A stretch of DNA of 64,000 nt from Bacteroidota bacterium (GTDB taxonomy: Bacteria; Bacteroidota; Ignavibacteria; UBA10030; UBA8401), in the NCBI GenBank assembly GCA_021796215.1, contig JAJYOK010000012.1:28303-92302 (forward strand), given 5' to 3'. The translations under genes were made by a program, and so were the position numbers. Of this stretch, positions 1 to 8,617 are shown piece after piece. The first letter of the stretch is position 1. Each line of letters opens with the position of its first letter. Under the pieces are notes generated by a model. It had not been told where the DNA came from, ran no database searches, and was given only the letters and a program-made list of their open reading frames with translations.

Positions 1-2709
1 TGCATCGGTGAACGAATACTCTTTCGGTGCGTTGGAAGTGCCGGAGCCGGAGATGAAGCCAACTTTGAACCACGTGGATTGTTGGATTGATGGATGATTG
101 GATTTGTTTCCATCTTCCATTTTCCCTGAACCATTAACCATTAACCTGCGTTCTACTTCCCATCCTGCATTCTCCACCTCGGTTGCCGTTGTCCATTTCA
201 ATTCCGCGTTGCTGCTGTTGAGCAGTGTTGCTGTGAGTGATGTAAGTTCTACCGGCAATGGACTGTCGCTGCTTATCCAGCCGTCTGTTGCATCAAAATT
301 GAAGTTGTTGAGTGTGCCGTTATTGTCTCCTACCCAATCATGCGCGGTCGTGTTTGTTCCGGATTCATTGAGCTGCCAGTAAGCGACGAGTCCCGTCTCA
401 TCGCCATTAAGCGCTGTGTTCATAGTCGCCTGAATCTCTGCCTGAGTGCGCGCTACATTCCACACGCGTACTTCATCAAGTGCGCCTTTGAACCAAGAGT
501 TGTTACCCAGATTTTGATCTTCACCAAGAAAAAAATCAACACTTGTATTTGCTACGTAGCCGGAGGCGTCGGCCGGCCCGTAAGCTGTTCCGTTTACGTA
601 GAACGTGAATGTGTTTGCCGTGCCATCATGGACCGCGGCTAAGTGCGCCCATTGCCCATCTTGAATTGCCGGTCCATACAGAGCGGATCCATTGCATGCA
701 AATAGCCATGTGTTGTCTGAAAATGCCATGAAGGTGTAGCCGTTGAATGAGCCGTTGATGCTGCTGAGAGGCTCCCTTCGCGTGCCATCGTTTCCGTCGC
801 ACCGGGCCCAGAATTCAACCGTGAAATCACCAGAGGGATTCAACACCGCAGCATATGGAACATCAACGTAGTCATTGGCGCCGTCAAACAGCAGTGTGTT
901 CCCCGCCGAGGAGGATATCGACGTAAAGCTCTGTTCGGTGCTCACAAAATAATTTGCCGGTGAACTGCTCGTTCCCGACACACGGTAATAATACGTGGTT
1001 CCGTTGGCAAGTCCCGTAAGCGAAGCAGAGACCGAAGTGGCTGTGTTTCCATCCACGGTCGAAGGAGATCCGCTCACGCTGTCTGAATAAACTCCTGAGG
1101 TCGTTCCGTATAAAAATTGTACCGTGGCGCTTATACTATTGGGAAACACCATGCCTTGGAGGGTTGCGGTTGTCTGTGTTACATTTACGGCTACGGATGC
1201 ATCAGCAGCGGGCATGCTGTAATATCGTGCAACGGCAAATGCGTAATGGTTTGAAGCGTCTTTAGAACATCCCCCTGCAACGATCTTTCCATCACTTTGT
1301 ATGGCTATGGAATTTGCCACGGCATAGCTGCTGTCGCCTCCCGAAATGAAATTACTCACGCTGCCGCCCGCACCGAATGTATTGTCCGGCGTTCCGTCTG
1401 TATTGTCTCGTGCAATGGCAAAAACGTAGTTAGATGAAGCGTCAGCAGAAGCTCCCCCTGCGACGATCTTTCCATCACTTTGTATGGCTATGGACATTGC
1501 CTTGTCATCATTGCCGCCGCCCCCCTCAATGTGATTAAGCACGCTGCCGCTTGTGCCGAATGTGGGGTCAAGCGTGCCGTCTGTATCGTATCGGGAAATG
1601 GCAAACGCAGTCCATCCCAACTGGTAATCAGAATACCCCCCCGCAACAATCTTTCCATCACTTTGTATGGCAATGGAATATGCCTTGTCATCATTGCCGC
1701 CGCCTCCCGAAATGTAATTCCTCACGCTGCCGCTTCCTGTGCCGAATGTGTTGTCCAGCGTGCCGTCTGTATTGTATCGTGCTACGGCAAAAGCGCAGTT
1801 CCCTGAACTGTCAAGAGAATATCCGCCTGCAACGATCTTTCCATCGCTTTGTATGGCAATGGAATATGCCTCGTCATATGTGCTGCCACCTCCCGAAATG
1901 TAATTCCTCACGCTGCCGCTCGTGCCGAAAGTGGTGTCCAGCGTGCCGTCTGTATCGTATCGGGCAATGGCAAAAGCGTAGCTATTATAAGAACCGTCAT
2001 CAGAATACCCCCCAGCAACGATCTTTCCATCGCTTTGTATGGCAATGGAATATGCATCGTCATCATCACCGCCGCCTCCCGAAATGTAATTCCTCACGCT
2101 GCCGTTCGTGCCGAATGTGGGGTCCAGCGTGCCGTCTGTATTATACCGGGCAATGGCAAACGCGGTTCCTGAACCGTCATAAGAATACCCCCCCGCAACA
2201 ATCTTTCCATCACTTTGTATGGCTATGGAAGTTGCAATGTCACTTGTGCCGCTGCCTCCCGAAATGTAATTCCTCACGCTGCCGCTTGTGCCGAATGTGG
2301 TGTCCAGCGTGCCGTCTGTATTATACCGGGCAATGGCAAACGCGGTTCCTGAACCGTCAGAAGAATACCCCCCCGCAACGATCTTTCCATCACTTTGTAT
2401 GGCAATGGAATTTGCAATGTCAATGGTGCTGCCGCCTCCCGAAATGAAATTACTCACGCTGCCGTTCGTGCCGAATGTGGAGTCAAGCATGGACGACGGA
2501 GAGGAGAGTGACATTCTGTTTTTTATGCCGGGTGAAGAATTATGTTTCACTCCGAATGGCTGCCTTTGGTGCTGGAACTTGCCGGGGTGTTTCTGCATCA
2601 CGTTTTGCGGCGATGCTTGCTTGCTGCCCGTTACCCGAGCAAATGCCATGGTGCTCATGCCAAGCAAGAACATGGAAGCAAAAAGTTTAATGCGGTGAAA
2701 ATGTTTCAT
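1..2709 (-). CDS. Delta-60 repeat / LamG-domain T9SS-type surface protein (N-terminal 903 codons, runs off window)
   Basis: The minus frame is open from an ATG at 2709, with GGAG six bases upstream, to the left edge without a stop, so the C-terminus is missing. It starts with an export signal (MKHFHRIKLF, then a hydrophobic stretch ending AFA). Next come seven tandem units of 60-62 residues built around IAIQSDGKIVAGG and YNTDGTLDTTFG, the delta-60 beta-propeller-like repeat. A fibronectin-III-like stretch (LANGTTYYYRV), a concanavalin/LamG domain (DGANDYVDVPYAAVLNPSG to LVAYWQLNESG) and the linker LPVELTSLTATL follow, then WTTATEVENAGWEVERR. Such linkers usually precede a type IX secretion sorting domain, which would lie beyond the window. 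Inferred role: secreted or surface-bound adhesin-like protein. Plus-strand reading frames over this stretch are shadows of the repeats. Confidence 0.9.
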   Translation of the reverse strand, partial: MKHFHRIKLFASMFLLGMSTMAFARVTGSKQASPQNVMQKHPGKFQHQRQPFGVKHNSSPGIKNRMSLSSPSSMLDSTFGTNGSVSNFISGGGSTIDIANSIAIQSDGKIVAGGYSSDGSGTAFAIARYNTDGTLDTTFGTSGSVRNYISGGSGTSDIATSIAIQSDGKIVAGGYSYDGSGTAFAIARYNTDGTLDPTFGTNGSVRNYISGGGGDDDDAYSIAIQSDGKIVAGGYSDDGSYNSYAFAIARYDTDGTLDTTFGTSGSVRNYISGGGSTYDEAYSIAIQSDGKIVAGGYSLDSSGNCAFAVARYNTDGTLDNTFGTGSGSVRNYISGGGGNDDKAYSIAIQSDGKIVAGGYSDYQLGWTAFAISRYDTDGTLDPTFGTSGSVLNHIEGGGGNDDKAMSIAIQSDGKIVAGGASADASSNYVFAIARDNTDGTPDNTFGAGGSVSNFISGGDSSYAVANSIAIQSDGKIVAGGCSKDASNHYAFAVARYYSMPAADASVAVNVTQTTATLQGMVFPNSISATVQFLYGTTSGVYSDSVSGSPSTVDGNTATSVSASLTGLANGTTYYYRVSGTSSSPANYFVSTEQSFTSISSSAGNTLLFDGANDYVDVPYAAVLNPSGDFTVEFWARCDGNDGTRREPLSSINGSFNGYTFMAFSDNTWLFACNGSALYGPAIQDGQWAHLAAVHDGTANTFTFYVNGTAYGPADASGYVANTSVDFFLGEDQNLGNNSWFKGALDEVRVWNVARTQAEIQATMNTALNGDETGLVAYWQLNESGTNTTAHDWVGDNNGTLNNFNFDATDGWISSDSPLPVELTSLTATLLNSSNAELKWTTATEVENAGWEVERRLMVNGSGKMEDGNKSNHPSIQQSTWFKVGFISGSGTSNAPKEYSFTDA
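1240..2490 (-). repeat. Seven tandem ~180-186 bp coding repeats (delta-60 units)
   Basis: The conserved core (C[G/A]ATCTTTCCATC on the plus strand) recurs at 1281, 1464, 1647, 1833, 2019, 2199 and 2379. Spacings are 183, 183, 186, 186, 180 and 180, all multiples of three, so the frame is kept. Flanking segments such as GCCGTCTGTATTATACCGGG are identical in several copies, pointing to recent duplication or gene conversion inside the surface-protein gene. Confidence 0.93.
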
Positions 2710-2776
2710 CTTTTACTCCTTTTTTAGTTAACGAACTGAAGCTGCATAAAACAAATTGTGTTCCTTCAAAAAACAA

Positions 2777-2818
2777 AAAACCTCCGGCACTTCGCTTGCG
2801 AGAAATTCCGGAGGTTTT
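2777..2818. terminator. Perfect 11-bp hairpin with flanking A and T runs in the divergent intergenic region
   Basis: AAAACCTCCGG at 2777-2787 pairs perfectly with CCGGAGGTTTT at 2808-2818. A T run follows on the plus strand (TTTTTAATTTTTTT) and another on the minus strand (TTTTTTGTTTTTT), so it could terminate in both directions. It lies between two divergent genes, where no transcript is expected to end. A possible plus promoter (TTGCGA at 2796, 17 bp, TAATTT at 2819) overlaps it. Confidence 0.7.
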
Positions 2819-2894
2819 TAATTTTTTTACTGCTGCGCTGGCGGCGCAGCTGTCAGAAAGACTGCATGAAGATACAACGCCATAATCGTTTCCG

Positions 2895-2920
2895 CATCAC
2901 CCCTGAGGGTGATTTTTGTT
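2895..2920 (+). terminator. Terminator-like hairpin in the leader of the LuxR-type gene
   Basis: ATCACCC pairs with GGGTGAT around a CTGA loop and is followed on the plus strand by TTTTGTTTT. It ends about 40 bases before the chosen ATG. Only the plus strand has the U tract. Because it precedes rather than follows a gene, it may act as an attenuator. Confidence 0.5.
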
Positions 2921-2960
2921 TTAATTATCGTTATTATTGTTCCCAAAAAGCCAAATCGAG

Positions 2961-4217
2961 ATGCTGCTTCCTTCAATCCTAAGCGTTATTCCGCCGACAG
3001 TCTGTTTTGCTCTCACTATTTATGTCGCGCTGCTTGGCTGGCACAACAGGGGCATTAAGGTCTTTTTGGCATTGCTCTTCACGCTTACAGCCTACGGCGT
3101 TGTGCAGGTAATCATTCAGAGCCAGCATGACATAAATGAATTGTCCTCCCTGCTGAGAATTAGGACCGCGTTTTGGGGATTGATTACGCCTTTGAGCTAT
3201 CACACCATTATTGCATTAATGAAGGACAGGGCAAAGCGGCGGATGTTTGTTCTTGCTTACCTCTATGTAGTTGGCGCGATCATCATTGCCTTTCTGCTGA
3301 ATGGCTACACCATTTTTAAAGAATATTATCTCGCATGGTGGGGATGGGGCGCAGAAATGAATCCCGACAGTTGGTTCTTCTGGGCGTTTCATACATATCT
3401 GGTTTCAGGTGTGCTGGCACTGATAATAACCTTGCTTGCAATCAGGCAGCACACGGAAAATTACCGGATACAAAAACTTGCACACGTCATACTGATAAAT
3501 TTTATTTGGGGAGGCATTTTCACCACACTCCCGTATGCCATTCTTTCATGGTTCAAATTTCCTACAGAATTCCTGTTATCGTATGCCGGCAATGTTGCAA
3601 TGTTCCTCATCGTATTTGCAGTTCAGAAATATCATCCTGAAAAGCTTTCTGCAAGCAGTCTCCTTGCAAATTTGTCCTCGTTCCTGCAGACCGAAGCATT
3701 GATGATTACTCCCGAGAAGAAAATACTATGGCTCAACAGGGCGAAAATATCATTCAATGGATTTACACCAAAAGATTTGGAAGGGGCAGGATACGAAAAG
3801 GTGTTTACAAATGTCGCTCTGGTAGAACAAGAGATGAATAAGATAAGAACAGACGCGCGTTATTCTGCATCGTTTGAAACCGAATGCAATACGAGCACGA
3901 AAACTACGATAAATGTACGAATCAGTATATCGGGATTAAGAAACGAATTTAATGATGTGATCGCTTATCTCGTAGTGTACAATGAGCTAAGTGATACCAC
4001 AACTTTGTTGGAATGCCTTCAGGGTTCTTACGAATTGTCGAACAGGGAAAAGGACGTTGCCGGATTGCTGCTCAGTGAATACAGCAACACGCAAATCTGC
4101 GACAGGCTGTTCATTTCACTCAATACTGTAAAAACACACACACGGAACATCTACCAAAAAACGCACACAGCCAACCGCAAAGAGTTTAAAGATTTTTGCA
4201 AGAACTTAACGGGATAA
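2961..4217 (+). CDS. Membrane-anchored LuxR-type transcription regulator
   Basis: Encodes 418 residues from the ATG at 2961; an in-frame TTG at 2937 would add eight residues. The first ~215 residues hold about seven hydrophobic segments (IPPTVCFALTIYVALLGW, VVGAIIIAFLLNGY, LALIITLLAI and others), resembling the 7TM sensor module of some histidine kinases. A PAS-like middle region follows (ALMITPEKKILWLNRAKISF). The C-terminus is a LuxR/GerE helix-turn-helix beginning LSNREKDVAGLLL, with the recognition helix SLNTVKTHTRNIYQKT. No kinase or receiver domain is present, so it looks like a one-component membrane receptor with its own DNA-binding domain. It is divergent from the repeat surface protein and might control it; the ligand is unknown. 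Confidence 0.85.
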   Translation: MLLPSILSVIPPTVCFALTIYVALLGWHNRGIKVFLALLFTLTAYGVVQVIIQSQHDINELSSLLRIRTAFWGLITPLSYHTIIALMKDRAKRRMFVLAYLYVVGAIIIAFLLNGYTIFKEYYLAWWGWGAEMNPDSWFFWAFHTYLVSGVLALIITLLAIRQHTENYRIQKLAHVILINFIWGGIFTTLPYAILSWFKFPTEFLLSYAGNVAMFLIVFAVQKYHPEKLSASSLLANLSSFLQTEALMITPEKKILWLNRAKISFNGFTPKDLEGAGYEKVFTNVALVEQEMNKIRTDARYSASFETECNTSTKTTINVRISISGLRNEFNDVIAYLVVYNELSDTTTLLECLQGSYELSNREKDVAGLLLSEYSNTQICDRLFISLNTVKTHTRNIYQKTHTANRKEFKDFCKNLTG

Positions 4218-4304
4218 CGACATTCTCCGCCGCCGGACTTTCGAAAGTCTTCAATCCCGTTACCAACGTCCCGAATGGGTCTCTTCGGGATTAGTAAGTC
4301 AATA

Positions 4305-4327
4305 ACATTGAAACACTGTTTCAATGT
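4305..4327. other. Perfect 10-bp stem hairpin between convergent genes
   Basis: ACATTGAAAC and GTTTCAATGT form a perfect stem around a 3-base ACT loop. It lies between the ends of the LuxR-type gene and the P-loop gene, so a transcript-end role is plausible, but neither side has a strong U tract. A second palindrome, GACTTTCGAAAGTC, lies near 4237. Confidence 0.5.
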
Positions 4328-4418
4328 GTAATTCTCATTCACTCTCAGCGAAGCAGCGCTTCTCCAACATTCCGTTTCTAAACAGAGATTGGAAATAACA
4401 TGAGGATTCGATTAGCCG

Positions 4419-5132
4419 TTACTTCTTCAAACTCCACAGCTTCGTTGTCACTCGTTCCAATTCGTCGCCAATCAATTTCGGGTCCAGAGTTTTTTCCGGT
4501 TCGTTCTCAAACACTGCGTAGGGAATTTTGCAGCTATTTACATCAATGAAATTTTTATCCTTCGCTTCCAATTTCTCCCAGTCGTTCGTCTTGTAATAAA
4601 ATTCCATCTTCTCATCGGGAAGAGAATGATAAAGAATCGAATCCTCCATTCCTTTTCGTGCGCGGCGGTGATTCTTGCGGACCGATTCTTCGTACGAAAC
4701 GCGGATATACATCAATGCCGCATGTTTCAGAATATCTTCGTGCAAATAGGTCATCGCTTCAAAAATTCCGTTGTCGCCGCCCCGCGCAAATTCCACAAGC
4801 GTCGTCATCGCATCGTGGTAGTGCGGATTGCGTGCAAGCTTTTTCCGGTATTCCAGCGAAATCCGCTCGATATACAGATTCCAGATAAAATGATCGTTGA
4901 ACCAATATTTTTCATCGGTCCATTTGCGCGGCTTGCCGTGCTTCGTCAGAATATCGTCGGCTTCGAACGTTTCCCAGACATAGACGAAATCATCGAGCTC
5001 TTCAAAGTTCGCAATGTGAAATCGCTCGAGCCGTTCCTTCGGGTCGCACTTCTTGAGAAAATCAATGACTTCCGATTTGCCCGCCGCGGGCCTTCCGGTA
5101 ATGATAAGAATTGGAAAATGAGCAGCATTCAT
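4419..5132 (-). CDS. P-loop nucleotide kinase-like protein, function unknown
   Basis: Encodes 237 residues. The ATG at 5132 is preferred because GGAG sits five bases upstream; a GTG two codons earlier has none. A Walker A motif GRPAAGKS occupies residues 13-20 in the order beta strand, loop, helix seen in nucleoside and adenylate kinases. The rest is charged, with many aromatic residues (WTDEKYWFNDHFIWNLYIER), and lacks membrane segments. An HRRARKG stretch near residue 156 could be a lid-like basic segment. I cannot assign a substrate. It stands alone, convergent with the LuxR-type regulator and downstream of the 5'-nucleotidase on the same strand. Confidence 0.7.
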   Translation of the reverse strand: MNAAHFPILIITGRPAAGKSEVIDFLKKCDPKERLERFHIANFEELDDFVYVWETFEADDILTKHGKPRKWTDEKYWFNDHFIWNLYIERISLEYRKKLARNPHYHDAMTTLVEFARGGDNGIFEAMTYLHEDILKHAALMYIRVSYEESVRKNHRRARKGMEDSILYHSLPDEKMEFYYKTNDWEKLEAKDKNFIDVNSCKIPYAVFENEPEKTLDPKLIGDELERVTTKLWSLKK

Positions 5133-5153
5133 ATTCACTCCTGTGATTAAAAT

Positions 5154-5180
5154 AGGATTAATGGATTACCGGATTGTTGG
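5154..5180. repeat. TGGATT-rich short repeat (intergenic)
   Basis: AGGATTAATGGATTACCGGATTGTTGG lies upstream of the P-loop gene. Closely similar TGGATTGTTGGATTGATGG occurs at 75-114 inside the surface-protein gene. Confidence 0.45.
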
Positions 5181-5257
5181 AAAATCGAAAAACACCTATC
5201 CATGTATCGAGCAATTCATTCATCCAATGTTTTTAGGTTGCGTGACTTTGTGTAACG

Positions 5258-6787
5258 TTATTGCACTTCGACAAAATGTTTCTCTTCCGTCGGCGTGATT
5301 GTTTTCTGTTCGCGTACCGCTTTTTCAATTGCGGCAAAAACCGTCTGCTGTAAATAGGCCGGCTGTTGAATCTCTATCCCCAAATACCGCTTCGCTTCGC
5401 CGACAAGATAATCGCTCGCAGCGCCGATGTATGTTTTATTCTCATCGAACGTTTTGCCGTTCACCTTCATCGAAAGAATTTCGATGCCGTCATTGTGCTT
5501 CTTGAACGTGCAATCAATTCCAGAAATTTGAATTGAGGAATGTCCTAAAAGATAACGCGTGATGATTGTCTTCAGCTCTTTTCCAGAAAGCTGAAACGTC
5601 ACGAGCACGTTGCGGAACGGCAGCACTTCAAACAAATCCTGTTTTGTGATCGGTCCGGCGGGGACATTTTTCCGGATGCCGGCGTTATTCATAAATCCGA
5701 CATCGGCATGAGCCGCTTTCTGCTGTGCCGCCGCAATGAAATTACCGATTGCACTCTCGCCTTCTTTTCGAACCCAATCGCCCTTTAGCGTTCCAATCAC
5801 TTGGCGGTAATCTTTTTCAATTCCCTGTTGAACAGAATCTATGAATGTTGACAGCGCCGTCTTCGGGCGGGCTGAATCGTACCACAACGGAAGTAATTTT
5901 CCGTCGTATGCGGTGACGTGGCCGTTCTCCACAGTAAGGTTAAGCACGCCGAGATTTTCACAATTGGAGCCCGTCTGCACAATCAGAACACCATTTACGA
6001 CTTTCGGTTTTGTAAGCCGTGTATGCGAATGCCCGCCGACAATCACCGAAAGTCCGGACACATTTTCGGCAAGCTCGGAATCGTCTTGAACTCCTTCGTG
6101 CGTCAGCGCAATGATGATGTCGGTCTTTGGTTTCAGTTCGTCGATATATTTTTGCGTCGTTTCAACCGGCGACAAGACTTTGATGCCTACAAGATTATTT
6201 TGATTCACTTCGTGAGACAAGCCTTGAAGGATAATTCCGATGACGCCGATCTTCAAGCCGCCGCGTTCGAAAATCTGATACGGCTTGTTATGAAGCGGGA
6301 ATTTTCCATCGGTATTGACAACATTTGCGGAAAGCGTCGGGAAATCTGCGATGTGCGTCAGCTTCAATAAATTTTCCTGTGAGATGTCGAAATCATGATT
6401 GCCGAGACACCACGCATCGTAGCCGATCATATCCATCATGTGAAACAGCGCGCCGCCGTAAGCACCGTCGTACGTGTATTCAGTGATCGGATTTCCAGTC
6501 ATCACATCGCCGGCATCGAGCAAAAGCGTTGCCGGTTTCACTTTTCTCAGACTGTCAACGGCAAACGATAATTCGTTGAAGCCGCCGACCATGGGTTTCG
6601 GATTTTTCTTCACCCAAAATGCTTCATGCGGAATGAACGATGCGTGAATATCGTTGGTATGAAGAACTGTAATTGTCTTCGGTCGAAGATCCCCTTGGGA
6701 CTGTGCAAAAGCGAGCGTCGCAGCGGCACACACAAACAACAAAAGCGAAGTCAGCCGCTTCAAAAGCGTTGTTCTGTAATTATCCAT
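5258..6787 (-). CDS. Secreted 5'-nucleotidase / 2',3'-cyclic phosphodiesterase (UshA family)
   Basis: Encodes 509 residues with a perfect AGGAGG before the ATG. A signal peptide ends AFA|Q near residue 28. The metallophosphatase domain shows the family motifs in order: HTNDIH, LDAGDVMTGNP, LGNHDFD, LTHEG and GGHSHT, which supply the two-metal site. The 5'-nucleotidase C-terminal domain follows (GNFIAAAQQKA, NNAGIRKNVPAGPIT, LPFRNVLVTFQLSG), with the asparagine/arginine substrate-binding signature. The product should release phosphate from extracellular nucleotides in the periplasm or outside the cell. It is divergent from a PafA-type phosphatase, so the pair forms a small phosphate-scavenging locus. 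No Pho-box array was seen between them. Confidence 0.93.
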   Translation of the reverse strand: MDNYRTTLLKRLTSLLLFVCAAATLAFAQSQGDLRPKTITVLHTNDIHASFIPHEAFWVKKNPKPMVGGFNELSFAVDSLRKVKPATLLLDAGDVMTGNPITEYTYDGAYGGALFHMMDMIGYDAWCLGNHDFDISQENLLKLTHIADFPTLSANVVNTDGKFPLHNKPYQIFERGGLKIGVIGIILQGLSHEVNQNNLVGIKVLSPVETTQKYIDELKPKTDIIIALTHEGVQDDSELAENVSGLSVIVGGHSHTRLTKPKVVNGVLIVQTGSNCENLGVLNLTVENGHVTAYDGKLLPLWYDSARPKTALSTFIDSVQQGIEKDYRQVIGTLKGDWVRKEGESAIGNFIAAAQQKAAHADVGFMNNAGIRKNVPAGPITKQDLFEVLPFRNVLVTFQLSGKELKTIITRYLLGHSSIQISGIDCTFKKHNDGIEILSMKVNGKTFDENKTYIGAASDYLVGEAKRYLGIEIQQPAYLQQTVFAAIEKAVREQKTITPTEEKHFVEVQ

Positions 6788-6935
6788 ATCTTCCTCCTAT
6801 TGAAAGCCCCCTTGGGTTTGATTTGCAAACATAGAATACTGTCATTTCTCTTATGGGCTTTTAAGATACAAAGAAAAATCCTATATTGGAATATGTTTTT
6901 TACAATTGTATCCTGAAACGCCCACAGCAACTCGT

Positions 6936-8594
6936 ATGAAGCACTGCATCAAAATATTTCTCCTCAGCCTCGCATTTTCATTATCCGTCTACCCGGCAGC
7001 ACCAAAAACCGAAAAGCCGCAGCTCATCATTTTCATTTCGGTTGATCAGATGCGCGAAGATTATTTCACACGTTTTGCGCATGAATTTACCGGCGGACTG
7101 AAGCAGCTTTATTCACAAGGCGTGTTTTACACAAATGCCGATCTCAACTACGCTTCCAGCGTAACGTGTTTGGGCCACGCTTCGATGAGCACCGGTTCGT
7201 ATCCACGAACAAGCGGAATTCAGGAAAACGAATGGATTGATCCGTTGACACGAAAGGCAGTGTATTGTGTTGAAGATTCAAGTGCCGGACCTGTTGATGG
7301 AGAAGGCGGCGGATTCTCTCCGCACAATCTTCTCGTTACCGGAATCGGCGACTGGCTGAAAAGCGCGTCGCCGCAATCGAAAGTGATTACCGCTTCGGGA
7401 AAGGACCGCGCCGCAATTCTCATGGGAGGAAAACATCCCGACTTCGCTTTTTGGTATGACAGAAATGCGGGACACATGGTAACGTCAGATTATTATGCGA
7501 AGAACATTCCGCCGTGGGTTCACGCATTCAACAACTCCGGCTGGATTGAAAAGCACGTGCCCGATGCGTGGACGCTGATGCGCCCGGAAAAAATATATGC
7601 AGGTGACGAACCGGATTCCTTCAGCGCTGAAAACAACTGGTGGGGGAAATCGAAAAGCTTCCCGCACGTTTTTGATCCGCTGCGCAAATCAGAAGAAATA
7701 ATGATCAGCCCGTACTGTGATATGCTTGTATTGGATTTTGCCAAGGAAGCGATCCGCAAAGAACAGCTCGGCACGCGCGGCGTTACCGATTTGTTGTGCC
7801 TGAGTCTTTCAAACACAGATTACATCGGACACAGTTTCGGTCCGAATAGCAGAGAAATGCATGACAATATGCTTCGCCTTGACAGCGCGCTCGGAGCATT
7901 CTTTGAATCCGCGGAAAAAATTATCGGACGCTCTCACATTCTCGTCGTGCTCACTGCCGATCACGGCGTGCTGCCGTTCCCTGAATATCTAACAGAGATC
8001 GCTCACGAAACAACAGAGGAGATTAAAGTCGGAGCAACGATTGAACATGTCGTTCCGGAGAGAATCATTTTCAAGAAACAAATCAAGCCCGGACTTGATT
8101 CTCTTGACAAAGCATTACAAGCGAAGTGGAACATACACGAATCATTGTTTGAAGAAAGCGGCTTCCTCAATTATAATGCAGCGGAACATACCGGAGTTGA
8201 CAGTCTGCAACTCGAGAGTGCGGTGCGCAACGGTTTGCTTTCAATTCCCGGTGTTGCCGATGTCTATTTCAGACGGGAATTAACAAACCCGGAAGCTGCG
8301 CCGCGGCCATTTCTTGACTATTTCCGGCGAAGCTATTACGAACCGCGGGGCGAAGATTATCAAATTCGTTATGCGCCGTACACACTCATTGCTTCCCGCA
8401 GCACCGGAACGACTCACGGCTCAACATACCGGTACGATACGCATATTCCTATTGTCTTTTGGAATACAGAGATGAAACCGGAACATATTTCGCGCAGAAT
8501 TCACAGTGTAGATATTGCACCGACGCTTGCACATGTGCTCGGCATTTCATACTCTCATTCAGTGGACGGAATGCCGCTCAAAGAACTGCATTAA
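6936..8594 (+). CDS. PafA-type alkaline phosphatase (type I phosphodiesterase superfamily)
   Basis: Encodes 552 residues from the ATG at 6936, which begins a proper signal peptide (MKHCIKIFLLSLAFSLSVYPA); an upstream in-frame TTG adds only non-signal sequence. The metal and nucleophile motifs of the alkaline phosphatase superfamily are present: SVDQMR (Asp37), SSVTCLGHASMSTG (nucleophile Thr77), NTDYIGHSFGP, TADHGVLPFP and a late THGST histidine. Threonine rather than serine as nucleophile is characteristic of PafA enzymes of Bacteroidota. Expected role: broad phosphomonoester hydrolysis in the periplasm. It is followed after 23 bp by the PorQ-like gene on the same strand. Confidence 0.9.
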   Translation: MKHCIKIFLLSLAFSLSVYPAAPKTEKPQLIIFISVDQMREDYFTRFAHEFTGGLKQLYSQGVFYTNADLNYASSVTCLGHASMSTGSYPRTSGIQENEWIDPLTRKAVYCVEDSSAGPVDGEGGGFSPHNLLVTGIGDWLKSASPQSKVITASGKDRAAILMGGKHPDFAFWYDRNAGHMVTSDYYAKNIPPWVHAFNNSGWIEKHVPDAWTLMRPEKIYAGDEPDSFSAENNWWGKSKSFPHVFDPLRKSEEIMISPYCDMLVLDFAKEAIRKEQLGTRGVTDLLCLSLSNTDYIGHSFGPNSREMHDNMLRLDSALGAFFESAEKIIGRSHILVVLTADHGVLPFPEYLTEIAHETTEEIKVGATIEHVVPERIIFKKQIKPGLDSLDKALQAKWNIHESLFEESGFLNYNAAEHTGVDSLQLESAVRNGLLSIPGVADVYFRRELTNPEAAPRPFLDYFRRSYYEPRGEDYQIRYAPYTLIASRSTGTTHGSTYRYDTHIPIVFWNTEMKPEHISRRIHSVDIAPTLAHVLGISYSHSVDGMPLKELH

Positions 8595-8617
8595 TTTATT
8601 TTTTAAAGGCAACAATC

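Noticed and set aside
1480..2698. Several long plus-strand reading frames over the repeat region (e.g. 1551-2447)
   Set aside because: They are the complement of the repetitive minus-strand gene, carry a Cys/Arg/His-rich meaningless repeat and lack ribosome sites.
4305..4327. CRISPR-like GTTTCAATGT hairpin
   Set aside because: Only one copy exists and no spacers or cas genes are present.
8459..8617. Longer N-terminus for the PorQ-like gene
   Set aside because: The extra codons lie within the phosphatase gene; the signal peptide starts at the ATG at 8618.
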